DNA from: Guyanagaster necrorhizus
Lineage: Eukaryota > Basidiomycota > Agaricomycetes > Agaricales > Physalacriaceae
Direction of reading: 5' to 3'
Assembly: GCF_019112545.1 (NCBI RefSeq)
Contig: NW_025064897.1
Coordinates: forward strand, 52,568-116,567
Length of the DNA: 64,000 nucleotides
Shown here: piece by piece, positions 10,630 through 23,514 of the stretch
How positions within the stretch are numbered: position 1 is the stretch's first letter
Layout of the letters: the number at the start of each line of letters is the position of its first letter
Notes under the pieces: model-generated
Database searches by the model: none
What the model was told of the DNA's origin: nothing
Seen by the model: only the letters and a program-made list of their open reading frames with translations
Made by a program: the position numbers and the translations under genes

Positions 10630-13600
10630 TCAGTTACTGTTCGCCGCCTCTTGCATCTGCGCTAAACTTCCATTCGCACGAGAAAAGACACTTGTTATAT
10701 AAGCACCATACAACTGACTGGCATCTTCTTCGACAGATCCAGGAGCCCCGTACCCACCACCGCCAGGAGTTTCTACATCGACGTCAATAACATACAGCGG
10801 AAACGAGCGCTTTCGCCCACCAATGCGAATCCTGTCCCCTGCCTTCATTGGACACTCATTTTTACCTCCGAGGGCGATGGTAGTAACACTGCCGTCGACT
10901 TCTTTCCTAAGCCAGAAGTTACGTCCTCGTTCTCCGGGCGATCCCCCACGCACTCCATAAGGAGGTATGGTGCGTCTTTCAGAGAGAATGGCTACATCCA
11001 AGTCTCGTGTGAATTCAATCTCACGAATGCAACCGTCGCCGCCAGGATGCCGGCCAGCACCTCCAGACCCAGTACGTATGCTAAATTCACGAACGATGAC
11101 AGGGTATTTGCGTTCTATCTGTTCTGCGTCCCCGATACAAGTGTCTGAAATAATGGATATGAGTACCCGGAAAATGCTTCCAATTCCATGGAAACTCACT
11201 TGTCATGTGAACGTGAATTCTATGGCAAACAAAAACTATCTCAGAAAGGGTACAGCGCCAGGCGTTGAAGACACATACCCGCTTTGACCATCCCAGTTTG
11301 GGCCACCTCCAGAACCACCAGCGATGGTCTACAAAGGAAGGTTGTCAACGCATAGTCACCGAGCGTGAGCTGGAGTGACGCACCTCATAATAACCAAAGC
11401 CTTTCGTCACAGAAGAGCCGCTGTTTCCTCCGTAGCCGAAGGTGAGGCTGAAGGAAATGATCAGTTAGGATATCCCGGGCACATAGGAACGTAACCTTAC
11501 TTGTTGCAAGTGCCCTGAGACGCTCCACAGGCCTCGAACGCTTTTAACACGACATCGGTAATACTTTGAGAGTGGGGTTATAACACAACTAACCAAGATA
11601 CCGAATCAGCTTACCGCTGAGACGTTTCGACGTTACCGGCCACAGTTGCGGCACCGGGACCAGGAGAAAGGATAGTACGAGAAGGAATGATGACTTCGAT
11701 AGGCGCAAGACAACCATGGTTGAGCGGAATGGCAGTGGGTATCAGCGAGCGAAGAACATAAATGATGGCGCTATAGCCAATGGCAGTGGGCGCATTGAGA
11801 TTTGAGTATCTGGCAGTGGATTAATAACGGTTACTACCGGGAAAAGTACGAACGATGCCTTACGACTGTGGGCTTGTACCGGTGAAATCAAACACCGCTT
11901 CGCCGCGTTTTGAATCGATACTAATCTTGAGTCGGAGTTCCTCTCCGTTGTCCATGTAATCAATAGCCTCAAGAGATTTCCCACCAAACTTCTTGTCGAC
12001 GAAACGCAATAAGTCTCTCACAGCGGCCTCCGCGGTATTTTGAATGGCAGTCATATAGAACTAAGATATTGTTAGTCCGTGCAGGAAGCCATTTTAGGAC
12101 ATAGTCATTTACCTGAACAACTTCCAATGAGAACTCCTCGATAAGGGCACGGATTAACGTGGCGCCTCGATAGTTAGCAGAGACTTGTGCTTTGAGGTCG
12201 GAAATGTTCTAAATGTCCACGACGGAGTCAGCATGACATCTCGATATGCACCGGCACCGAAAAGATGAACTAACGTCACTCAAAGTTCGTGTTCCAGAGC
12301 ATCCAGGATACTTTGAAGGTTGATTGTACATGAGATCAACGGCACCCTCTTCATCGAACCTTCCCTGCTTGACCAACTTGAAATTCAGAATCTGTGCGCC
12401 TTCCTGTTCGATTGTTTTTGAGAATGGTGGCATTGAACCAGCGCGGATACCGCCTGTAACCAGCAAAATTACACAAAGAACTAACGGTGACATGTTCAGC
12501 TTACCAATGTCAGCATGATGGGCTCGAGAAGCTGTCCAGAAAACAATCTTTCCATTATGGAATGCAGGAGTGATAACAGTGATATCGGGCAAGTGGGATC
12601 CTCCAGCATCTGCGATCGTATGGGTTTAATGGCAGTACGAACAGGGAGGGAAAAAGCTTTTCTTACCAGGGTGGTTCGAAACAAGTACATCACCTTCTTG
12701 TAGTCGACCTTTACGAAACTCAGCTTGGAAACGCACAGCCGAACTCATAGCACCGAGATGACCTTGAAGAGGACAAGTTATATAACTTAAACATACTCAG
12801 AAACGAGGAAACTGGTCGTTACATGGGATGTGTGGCGCATTGGCAACAAGAAGTCCTTCTGGTGAGAAAAGAGCACATGAACTTTGTTGAAAATGTCAGC
12901 GAAAACTTGCGGATGACAAAAGTGACTGTTAGAACTCACTAGTCGAGACGTTCCTTGATATTAGTGGAGATAGAGGTTTGCCGGAGAATGGTACCCATCT
13001 ATAATGATAAGTTAGAGGCTTGCGGTGCATCAGTAACGGGAAGCAAACCTGTTCTGCGATACCCATAGAGCGATGGCCAAACACAGACAGTTGAATGGGG
13101 TCAACGTGATCATGGTCAAGTGCAGGTTTGGCAAACGATGGTCCGGTCCTGTCAATGATAACATGTTTCGAGGTGGCCGTAGCGATGTATCCCGGTTCGA
13201 TCAGAATGGTTTGGGTGTTGTCAAAGATGATCGCGGGTGCCTGCAAAAGGTGTGAGAGGCCGGAAGCACAACAAACGCTGGAAACTTACGGGAATTTGAT
13301 CTCCAGGCAACAGATCTTCAAGTGGGACCACAGACGTGTCTGCCCAGCCAAGTCCATCAAAGAAAATGTTTTCCCTCTTGCAATTGCTGAGCACTCCCAC
13401 CGCTTCCTTCAACGTACAGCACTCCAATTCCTCGTAAGGACTTTGCTGCTCTGTACCAGCGCTCTTCGCTACGGCTCTTACCCTTACATCATCAACATAT
13501 ATAAACCTATCCTGAAGCGTGAACCCAAACAACTGATCATGCTGCTGTATGAACTTTCCAACAAAATCGCCATCTCCAGGTTCTCGCACCATCAATGCAG

Positions 13601-15849
13601 CACTTGTACCCTGGAATCGACAATTGTACGATAGCTCTGTTGTGACTTGACTTTGGGCAAATCCTTGTGAGGCAAGAGCGTGTCGAGCGCGCTGAATGAG
13701 CGTTTCAGCACGGGAATGAAGCGAAGCATAGGAAGCTGCGTTGTCAGCTCCAGACCGGGAGTCAAGAATGGATGACGAAGGCTCTTGTTCCTCTATGACA
13801 ACATCTGCAAGGGCCATGCCGTAGGCAGACAAGACGGAAGAGAAGCGAGCAACGAGGATACGAGAGATTCCAAGGAGAGTAGCGATGGCGGTTCCATGCT
13901 GCCCACCGGCACCACCAAAAATTACCAGGTTGTGATTAGCACTCTCAAAACCACGGGCTTCAGTTAGTCTATGATCTAGATGAGACAGGTGGACATGACC
14001 GAGAGAAAATATTCCACGCACGTCCGGATCGGTCGACTCATAGCTTCATTAGCAACGCGAAGGAATCCCGATGCGACTTGTTCAGGAGTCATCTTGATGT
14101 TCTTGTCCGCGCTGATTTTCTCGGTGAGGTCCTCAAATAGTTTGCGAGTGGCACTCATGTCCAGAGGTTCATCTTCATTCGGTCCAAAGATCTTGGGGCT
14201 AGATATCAAGAGCGTCAGAAGATACCATACCATCCCAGAAATCTGTTCTCACAAATGCTCCGGCAAAAGCCTGCCGAGAAGGAGATTGGCATCAGTCAAG
14301 GCAAGGGGGCCACCCTTTCGATAGCATGCTGGTCCAGGATGTGCGCCGGCACTCTAGCATTCTGATTTAGCATTGAGACAATGTTAGAGATGACAGAAAC
14401 TGACCTCGGGACCGACAACAAACATCCCGTTCTCCCAGAACAGGCGGGAGCCTCCACCAGCGGCGACAGTGTTGATGTCAAGTTGGGGGGCCTGAATGAT
14501 AACCTGTGCTGTGGTGGTTTCAAAAACATGCTCGAGGTGTCCACTGTAGCGCGAGACGTCGGTACTATATTGGACATGAACACGCAAAGGAGAGTTCGAG
14601 ATGAGACTAGGACATACGAGGTGCCGCCCATATCAACAGATACCAGTGGCGAGCCATCATTGGCATCATAACAAGTTTTGGAATATCCGATGACCCCTCC
14701 CGCGGGGCCTGACAAGACCGCCCGAAGACCAGAAAAGTTGTTCCAATTGCATAGACCGCCATCACTTTGCATGAAAAGAAGTTTGTTACCCAATGCATCA
14801 AGGCCTCCGTCAAACCCACATGCAAACGTCTCGATATATGCACGAGTAACCGGAGATAGATACGCGTCGGCAATGGCAGAGTTGGCGCGAGAGACAATTT
14901 TGATCATAGGCTGAAGCTCTGAGGAAACCGAAACGGAAAATCCAAAGTCTCTAGCGATGTCTGCAACTAGTATTTCGTGCGCCGGGTAGGTATAAGAGTG
15001 AACAAAGGCGATCGCAATAGACCGGAAACCTTCGTCGTGTAAGGACTGGAGCTGAGCACGGACAACCCGTGGGTCAGGCCTTTCCAGGACGCTAGGCGAA
15101 GATCAGCGAAGGGATCAAAAAGTAGACACAACATATACACACCGAATAAAGTCACCCGTTAGTCCACGGACAATTGCTGCATCGGACGTCCCTTCCAAGT
15201 CTGTAGTTGAAGACTCTGGATCTTCGGTGGAAGTCGCAATGGTGACCCGCTCTCCAACTTCGACTACTTTCTCATACAAGGAGGACAACTTCTGAATTGA
15301 GAGGTCGAAGATATTGGGCCGAGCTGCGAGGAGGTCAACAGGAAAACGAATAGCATTAATAGATATTATTAACCTTGTTGTCCGATGCGCAAGACATCGC
15401 GGTAACCCTCAGTGGTTACAAGAGCACAACGCGCGCCTTTCCGTTCTAGTAGTGCGTTTGTAGCCACAGTGGTACCCATACGAATGCTTTCAACCTGTGA
15501 ATCATTTAGGCTGGCTCTTGCTATGAGACAAGCAACGCACCTGGTCCAGCTTCAGCTTGGCACCTTTTGGGATGCTCTGCCCAGACGACAGTTCGAGGAT
15601 TCTCCGAATGCCTTCCGTAGGCGCATCAGGGTAGTTGCTGGGATCGACAGAAAGAAGCTAAATGACATCAGTTGAGATGTGTTTATCCTGCATTGGAATA
15701 CCACATACCTTTAACACGATATCAGGCTTTCCAGCCTGCGAGCAATGCACGTCGGTAAAGGTTCCACCACGATCTGTAGCGGGTGAGATAAAATATGGAT
15801 AAGCAAGAGGGGACGCACCAATGGCAATGCGGACTTGGCTGGACGACAT
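10630..15849 (-). CDS. OXP1: 5-oxoprolinase (ATP-dependent)
   Basis: This cytosolic enzyme of the glutathione (gamma-glutamyl) cycle hydrolyses 5-oxo-L-proline to glutamate with ATP. The gene has many short introns and should give a protein of the usual ~1,300 aa. The ATG at 15849 gives [11 protein letters not shown], spliced to DRGGTFTD, the N-terminal hydantoinase A motif. The hydantoinase A core follows with [32 protein letters not shown] and [16 protein letters not shown]. Then come [13 protein letters not shown] and the hydantoinase B half ([38 protein letters not shown], and [16 protein letters not shown] near the end). The stop is TGA at 10630-10632. All blocks are in order with no visible frame breaks. 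Exon borders were not all resolved. Confidence 0.93.
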
Positions 15850-16507
15850 GGCGAGTAATTAGGAGAGCAAGAGATATCCCAGACAATGAGTTTGGGGCGT
15901 ACATATAACTGCGTCCAGCAACATCGTTAGGAAATCGTTCGGAATTGGAGCAGACATGATCACTACTGTTAAAGCAGATCCTGGCAAATTCCGCGGGAAC
16001 CTACTGCCCGACTCCCGAGAGACGCTTTGCGGGCCTGGAGTAACTTGAGTAAAAAGCGCGTACGGTGGATTCAACTCAAATTGCTATCCAACTAGGACTC
16101 GTGCACTCGTCGCTTGCGTATATAATATACTGGCTCAGTGCATATATACACAGCGGTCCCGTTCATTTCCACGTCGTTTATTCGATACTTGATCACATCT
16201 TGCAGTCGCATTATGTCATGTAATCAATGTTTCTCAAGTGACGACGACAAACTTGAATTCAAACAAAAGGTAGCGATTCCAAGCCGCAAATCGTAGTGAT
16301 AGGATCCATTTCTTGGAGAATTCGGGACTCACGTGAATTAATTCAGGGAATCGATGTGATTCGACTTTGTGAGGACGAGGAGATCATGGTCGAATACGTC
16401 AAGTTAGACCGCAACCATATCAGATTCCTTTGAGAAGGTCAGGAGCTGTAGGTAAAGGGACATTGTACACGCAGAGATGATCCCACATTGTCACCCGACT
16501 ATGACTG
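15850..16507. other. Intergenic region upstream of 5-oxoprolinase
   Basis: This stretch holds the 5-oxoprolinase promoter and the 3' flank of the kinase gene. A TATA-like stretch (TATATAATATA) lies near 16118-16128. No convincing ORF or RNA gene is seen. Confidence 0.4.
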
Positions 16508-18437
16508 TCAATGAAGACTACCGACGCGTTCCATCTCTTCCTTCCCCTCGTCACCGTTTCGACGGTTCCTTCGTCGTCTTGGCTCGCTTTGGATCTCTGC
16601 AATAAGTTCAACAAATATTCCTGTTTGAAATTAAAAAATTCAAAGCTTACTATAAACAATCAATCAGGTAACTCACGTTGGCCGATAGATGCCCCAAACG
16701 GCGTGGTCGTGCCCCGAGTCTCATAACGCTGCAACTCAGGCAGGGAACGTAGCTCTTCTACGTTGAGCTCGATATCCTCCTTCAAATCGTGAATCTGATT
16801 GAGCAGAAGCCTCTGGAAAGCCTCATGTAGATGGTCATCTGCAGGAGGTGGGTCAAGAAAGCCGTACTCGGGCTCCATCTGTGCGCCAAGTTTCAGAAGT
16901 AAACTACCAAAGACTTCAATCTAGGGTGGAGGGCACGTTCCCATTGCTGCTGGGGCCAAGTTAACAACCCCAACCGTACTGGTCCAGATAGAATTTCCCA
17001 CGCGTTGTTGAGCTCTTTCACTGAGTCTTTGACGTGTCCAAGTTCCTTCGGCTGTGCGCGCAGGCAGAAAGCAATGATGCACCATCCATTTCGTATACAC
17101 AACCGTTGTCTAGATCACATATCAACGCCGTTGGCTGGGCTCCCTTGTTCCGAGAATCCAAGATGGTGTTGACGAATATAGGTCCTTCCGGATTTGTATC
17201 AGGAAGGCCAAACGGGTTCACGAGGATATTCCGGTGGCTCATATCTCGGTGCATTACTTGTTTCTTCATGACGGCGTATTGATGCGCTGGGAGTAACGTC
17301 TTTCAGAAGGAATGACAACGATTCTGTTATCACATACCTTCCAAAATGTCATACCTTGACATCAAGAACATTTTAACACTTTTCACTTTATTCAGAGCAT
17401 CCCCACCTGAGCTTATTATCAGCCTCTTCTTCTCTCTTGTAGACTCTCCGTTGCCCACAACCATGCCCACGTCACCTGACTCGATGACAGTCACCCATCC
17501 CGCCGTCCCGCCCAGTTTTCATATAGGTCTGGCTCTTTACCTGCGACCTTTGTGGGAGAATTGGTCTTTAATTATCCACACACACCCGTTGTCCTCATGC
17601 CTGAAAATCATTGTTTTCCGACTGTGCGCCTCTCCGACGAATGAAATTCTGCATTCCTTGTATAATTTTCCTTTGAAGTCAATATTCCATCTAGGAGAAC
17701 GAGAGGTGGTCGGGTCCATGGCGTCGCACAATGCAGGTGGAATGTAAAGGGAACAAACGAAGCTGAGAAGTTGTTCGCCTTTCCTGTTGTCCCAGGCGAT
17801 TGTCTCTGATATATGTCCACCGGACGGATCGCTCCAGGTGATCTGATAGCCACGCGGAGACACACTGATGGTAAGACACCCAGGTCTGTCAGGGCGAGCC
17901 AAGTTGTGAGATGCAGCGTAGGTCAGGACTTGACGACCTTTCTTCGAGTCATTCGTAGGCGGCTTTACTTCGCTTACAGATCGGGTCTTGTGCCACAGCA
18001 CACGATGACAGTGTCCAGCGTCAGTCTTCTCTAACGATGATAAATGGTGGGACTCAACGGCACATATATCTGGTTTGTCCTTGTAGCCTTTTATGTGACG
18101 AATTAAGTGAGCCGCATGAGTGTCAATGAATTGAAGTTGAATGGCTGCCGGCTGGGTATCGAGGATCTCCACTGTTGCCCAGGTCAGAGTAGTGCTGTGA
18201 AACAGAGCCTCATGGACTTACCAAAGACTGCTGCATTGGCTGGTTCAGCATATCTATAATACACCCATATTGCTTCGATTCATTGAGCTGGCCTGCACGC
18301 ATTTTTCTCCTCTCATCGTTGAACGAAGCCATCGGGTCCCGGTGACGGCCTCGGAAGCCCTTCGGTAAAGCAGTGTGGTAGTCTTTGGAAAAAGCAGCCG
18401 CATCCAACACGTCGACATCCATGTTACGTTCCCTCAT
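16508..18437 (-). CDS. FunK1-type fungal protein kinase
   Basis: FunK1 kinases are a divergent, expanded kinase family of mushrooms with largely unknown substrates. The N-terminal exon (from ATG 18437) contains GRHRDPMASFNDERRK, typical of the family's start. A middle exon (18172-17537) continues with IQLQFIDTHAAHLI, TYAASHNLARPDRPG and GEAHSRKTMIFRHEDNG. The catalytic loop is MHRDMSHRNILV (about 17240-17255), and the metal-binding motif reads ICDLDNG instead of DFG, as in many FunK1 proteins. A C-terminal exon (16660-16878) is joined by a GTGAGT intron to a basic tail ending near 16508. The exact exon set, the first ATG and the stop are inferred. The DUF6534 gene A lies upstream on the same strand. 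Confidence 0.75.
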
Positions 18438-18736
18438 GAGTCGGCTCGTCGACTAGATTCAACACCAGTGGCATTGGACGGTCTGCTTCACTCAAGGGCA
18501 GTATGAGATACGACTGAAAAGAGTAGACGAAGCGTTGGATATCAGCGAGCACTGAGAGTAACTGAGAGGCAATGGACAGGGCGCGACGCGACCAGAGTAA
18601 CTCAAAAGGGAGATGGATTGGCTTTATTTGGCTGGAGTCGCTGTATCGGTGCCAGTAGGCAAACGAATTTGGCCGGCCTCATGAACTGCTTTACTAACAA
18701 TAAAGATAAAGTAATAATCCCTCGACCAATCTTAAA

Positions 18737-20555
18737 CTACACAATGGTATGTCCAACTCTTTGGTTGTCCTGTTTCCAGGGGTGAGATCCGTCAAAGGAA
18801 GGATCCACTTTAATGTCTCTGTCGACGAAATCCAGGTCTGGCTTCTGCAAGGAGACATCCCCCATCTCGTGTTGCTCAACGGTTACAAACACTTCGGGAT
18901 GTGTAGTGGTGCCGAAGCGTACGCCCTGCAAGAAAAAGTCGATAAAACGCGAAATGCTGATAATACAGCTGGTCGAACCTGTTTTGACCTGGAGGCAGCT
19001 CCAGACACAATGCCGCCAGTAGTATGGGAATGCCATTCTGAATTGGAATCGTACGACCAGCCACCTCTAGAGTTGAGACTACTCAGAAGAGTATTGGTAT
19101 ACAGCTTTGCGAGTGGCAAGTTGAACACTAGATGGAGTCCTGTGGGCTGTTATACGTCTTTGAGATCCTCGCGTTCTCAGGGCACTAACATAAGACTTAC
19201 GTCCAGAAGGTAGGTGAGTAAATCAATTAGGGCGCAAACAGTCGTGATCACGCCCGTTTGCACAGTTGCTAAAATACGCGTCGTAGGCTGTTCTCACCAA
19301 TTGAGTTAAAAGCAAAGCTCACATCGAATGATTCGGTCGACTAGTTCATCAGAACCGCGGAAGCCTGTCTTGTGATTCTTCTGCACAGATGATCAAAGAA
19401 GGAAGTCGTCCGCCCATTGATGACGCGCACATACCCTGGGAAGGTGAACGGGAGTGATACATTAGAGACAGACAAACCTACAGATGCCAAACGAGAATAA
19501 CGGTTATTAAAATGTCCGCGGCACACGCACCCACAAGCCAGAGAATAACCCAACCCTAGTAATGTCGCGAGATTTTCAGCCAGCTTGACAGCACACGACT
19601 CGTCGTACCTTAATGTCCGGAAAGCGGGCGAAGCCGCCGACCTTTAAGGCTTCGATCGTGCTACCGATGGATCCAGCTGCAGATACCGGCGTTAGAAAGA
19701 TGTTGTTGTCAAGGAATGAGCTACTTTCCAGTACCAGCCAGTGCAGTCACGGACACTATGGCTACCAACCATATGTTCGAGGTCAAGATCTTCACTCTCC
19801 AGGCGAAGAATAACTGCACAGAACCAGATATCACACCCTACGATGCAATGAGCATTTGAAAAGAAGAAATTTGACACACGCCTACCGTCAAGGCCCCAGC
19901 TTTTCACCGGAAATGTAAGTTAAGATTGATATGTCAAAGCTTCAATGACAGAACTCACAGATAGCAAAGACTAATCAAGTGTTTTTTTTTTTTTTTCAGC
20001 GATCGTACACTTCCAAACTATTGAAAGGTCTTACTCGCCGTGATTTTGCCCAGGTATGCTAGATCCACTGGATAAGAGAGCATGTTAAGACAAGGTACGC
20101 CTAGTGTTAAATGGCATACTGAAGTGGACGATGAGTGCATCATAGATGTAGATGAATTGCTGTCGAAGGAGTCAAACAACAATCATTTGATCAGTTATAG
20201 CAAATCGAAGCTCACGGTACCCGTATTCATCAAATTGACAATAAGGAGAAAGAACACCTTTTAACAGAGCTACTCTGAGAACCGAACAGTACTGATTGCT
20301 TGTCGGGACTCACAAAAGTCTTTAACCAAAACTTGTCGCGTCTGACTAAGATTATTGTCAGAGTAAACACTAGGAAGACAACACGTACTTGTGATACGTA
20401 ACCATGTATATATACACCTGTGCCAGCAGGACGCCCATGAGGAGGATGTTGAACATGTGTCCTATCAGCATAAAACCTTGCCTGAGACAAAGACCAGTCA
20501 GGCATATTCCTTCCCAAAGGGCAAAAACCACTCACGAGGCTGAAACGACAGACAT
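18737..20555 (-). CDS. DUF6534 multi-pass membrane protein, copy A
   Basis: This is a fungal-specific integral membrane family of unknown function, very expanded in agaricomycetes. The ATG at 20555 (MSVVSAS) is spliced to QGFMLIGHMFNILLMGVLL and VYIYMVTYHKRDKFW, the first helices and the conserved loop of the family. Later exons hold further hydrophobic segments. Then come NLPLAKLYTNTLLSSLNSRG and HSHTTGGIVSG, the usual C-terminal hallmark, and an acidic tail PEVFVTVEQHEMGDVSLQ with the stop at 18737. Introns are many and short; one includes a 15-nt poly-T (19982-19996, + strand). Its paralogue lies at 35066-36858. Exons between 19.2 and 20.3 kb were not all resolved, so a defect there cannot be excluded. 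Confidence 0.75.
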
Positions 20556-20710
20556 TGCGACAGTGTAACGTAGATGCGCTTCCTCTAGAACGAGATACCC
20601 TAGCCATTATATATCTGTATTGGTAGAGTGTATAACACATCCACAAACCAAAACCATGGAATGATCGGTAGCGATCACTGTCTACCCTGGAAAAACTGGA
20701 ATACCAAGAT

Positions 20711-21163
20711 TCAGGTAAGATTCAGGGCAACGAAATCGTCGTCACCCTCATCCTGTCCGAGTCTGGTTCCAATTTCATAGTTACGCCCATTGGGATTGCG
20801 CCACAGTGTCTTCACGGGATGGTATCCGTACTTACGAAGATTGTAGAACACTCGCAATGCTGGATGAAATCTAGACCGTATGAGGGGTCCTGTGTCGATA
20901 CTTAGGGGCAAGTCGACTGATTGCGAGTTCCGCAAACAAGTCATCAAAAAGTCATTGATTCATCCCTCGTCTGCTCCCGTCTATATAGGTCGGGCTGTCG
21001 TAAGGACGTTATCGTTCCTAACAACAAGCGGGTTTGAAATTGAGTGAATATACGGGCTTTTAGGTTTCCGTCTAAAGGGGGAATCGGTAACAGTGGAAGT
21101 ACTTACCAGCCTGTCAAAGGAATTATCAATGATGTTGCGACACTTGGCCTCATTTCTTTGCAC
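20711..21163 (-). CDS. Unrecognised small gene or gene fragment
   Basis: Two open stretches on the minus strand look coding: 21163-21107 (MQRNEAKCRNIIDNSFDRL, followed by a GTAAGT donor) and 20947-20711 (HPALRVFYNLRKYGYHPVK, ending with an acidic DEGDDDF stretch and a stop). Every plausible acceptor between them either meets a stop (TGA near 20945-20965) or leaves the wrong frame. The gene is therefore broken, or it is spliced in a way I cannot see. I do not recognise the product. It sits between DUF6534 gene A and U2AF2. Confidence 0.25.
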
Positions 21164-21385
21164 TTGAGAGAGAATGGTTCAACTGAGCCATTCGAATTGG
21201 ACGGACGGCGTCGGTGCTAGGGTCACTGACATATCTCCCACGAACTGATGGGGGACGGGGGGGGGGATAGATGTTGTTGGTCCGAGCGCAAACTACGATC
21301 GTCCGGGCCGAGCGTCACCGCCTTGCTGAATTCGTGGCTGTGGCTATGCGTCCCGCTTTCTGTCCAAAACCGCCACATTGCAGCG

Positions 21386-23514
21386 ATGGTTGATGACCAC
21401 GGTGAGTACCCTTTCCTTTCCTCTCGTCACTCGTGACATTTCCGAGCAGCCATGAAAAGCGATTGGTGCTGAGGTGGCTTCACTCCAGCCGTCTTTTTCT
21501 AGCTTGTTTTTTTTCTCGACTTGTCAAAGACGATCCACTCATGGTGCATTCTTCTCTTCCCGTGCACCATGGTTTTATAGCTAGCTAGCCTCTCGATATC
21601 GCCGCCCGACCTGCTGGCTTCCTCGCACCAGCCCAGTTACTTACGCGCTACGGCTTTTCTTCCTTTTTTACAGAACGTGGGGCGTACCGTGAGGAGCGCC
21701 ATCGCTCGTCCAGACACGACGACAGGGAACACCGTGACCGAGACAGGGAGCACAGAGGTGACCGCGACAGAGAAAGAGAGCGCTATGGAGGCAGGAGGGA
21801 TGACAGACGGGAGCGAGATCGCTATAGAGAGTATGATGACCATCCACGTCGCCCCCCTCGATATGACGAAGATCGGCGCGGACACAGAGGTGGACGTGAT
21901 GAAGATAAGGATGGCACCGTAAAATTCGAACGAGAAGATCGAGCTGACCGTCGAGGTCGAGGAAGGGGAGGAGGGGAGAGCGGAGGACGAGGCAAGGGTA
22001 GAGACGGTCTCGGTACCCCTGAACGAAGGTCGCCAACCCCAGAAGGTGCCGTCCCTTTGTCACAGCGAAGGCGAAAAGCGTCTGGCTGGGACATTCATGC
22101 TCCCGGATACGAACAATACAGCGCAATGCAGGCCAAGCAGACTGGTGTGTATTATTTCATTTTTCTGGAATCGCTGACTAACTTCTAACCAGGTCTCTTC
22201 AATCTTCCTGGTGCCAATCGTACTCAGATTCCTGCCATCCTCGGCATCCCCGGTCTTCCTACGCCTATGCCCGTGCAAAGCTTTGGTATGGGCATTGGTG
22301 GGAACCCCAATTTGTCTCGCCAATCTCGTCGACTTTACATCGGAAGCATCACGCCTGATGTCAATGAACAAAATCTGGCCGACTTCTTCAATGCGAAAAT
22401 GGCTGAGATGAACCTCGGCACGGGAACAACAGGAAACCCTGTCCTTGCTGTACAGTGTAATTACGAAAAGAATTATGCCTTCGTAGAGGTATGTATGTAT
22501 GCTTCCCATCTGCTCACTGTCGCTTACATTCAGGCCAGTTCCGTAGCGCCGAAGATGCTACCTCTGCAATGGCATTTGATGGAATCATCTTCATCAATGG
22601 ACCACTCAAAATCCGCAGACCCAAAGACTACGGGGGCGTGGATATGTCGGTAGTCACCGGTCCTGGTTTCCATGTGCCTGGCGTCATTTCCACGAACGTG
22701 CCCGACTCTATTAACAAGGTGTTTGTTGGTGGTCTGCCTGCTAGTCTCAACGAGGAGCAGGTACAAGAACTTCTCAAGACCTTTGGTGAATTGAAAGCCT
22801 TTAATCTCGTTCGGGAGAATGGTAATGGGGCCTCAAAGGTAAGGTTCCTTGTTGTCATCCAATTCCTATTTACTCATTGATATCAAGGGTTTCGCTTTCT
22901 TCGAATATGTGGATCCCGATGTCACAGATACCGCGATTCAGAGTCTCAATGGTATGGAACTCGGAGAGCGTTACTTAGTCGTCCAACGTGCCTCGGTCGG
23001 TGCCAAAGCGGATGCTCCCGGCATTCCCAACCTTCCGTATGATCAATTCCCCGAAATTCCTCGTCCAATCATGCCAGCTGGAGAAAGTAGCTTCTCGAAT
23101 CGCATCCTCCTCATGCTTAACATGGTAACGCCTGACGATCTCATCGATGATCAGGAATACGGCGATCTGTACGAGGACGTCAAAGACGAATGTTCTAACT
23201 TTGGGGTGGTGGAGGATCTCAGGATTCCTCGGCCGGTGAAGAAGGACAAGTCGAAATGGGCATCTGGAGACACTGGGCAGATTGCTGCCCAGGACGCAGC
23301 TCGCATCGATGAGGCTTCGGGTGTGGGTCGTGTGTATGTCAAGTACAATGATGCGGACAGCGCCAATCGGGCTATGAAGAGTTTGGCTGGACGATCGTTT
23401 GCTGGACGATCGATTATTGCGACGACGTTGAGTGAGGACAGTCAAACGACACCTCCGCTCAACATCATTTTCGCGCCTCAGCCCGAGGCACCCCCTCCGT
23501 TGCCTTCGTCATAA
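21386..23514 (+). CDS. U2AF2: Splicing factor U2AF large subunit
   Basis: This subunit binds the polypyrimidine tract and recruits U2 snRNP to 3' splice sites. Five exons (21386-21401, 21674-22144, 22193-22488, 22539-22838, 22888-23514) give 569 aa. An N-terminal Arg/Asp/Glu-rich RS-like domain (REERHRSSRHDDREHRDRDR) is followed by RKASGWDIHAPGYEQYSAMQ, the U2AF-linker region. RRM1 (RRLYIGSITPDVNEQNLADF), RRM2 (NKVFVGGLPASLNEEQVQEL, GFAFFEYVD) and the UHM-type third RRM (MLNMVTPDDLIDDQEYGDLY, GRVYVKYNDADSANRAM) follow. The C terminus is Pro-rich. The first coding exon has only 16 nt, and the first intron is unusually long for this window (272 bp). Confidence 0.96.

Noticed and set aside
21257..21266. 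Ten-G run upstream of U2AF2 (others at 46235-46244 and nine C at 36980-36988) as G-quadruplex signals
   Set aside because: A single uninterrupted G run does not supply four separated G tracts. More likely slippage-prone homopolymers.
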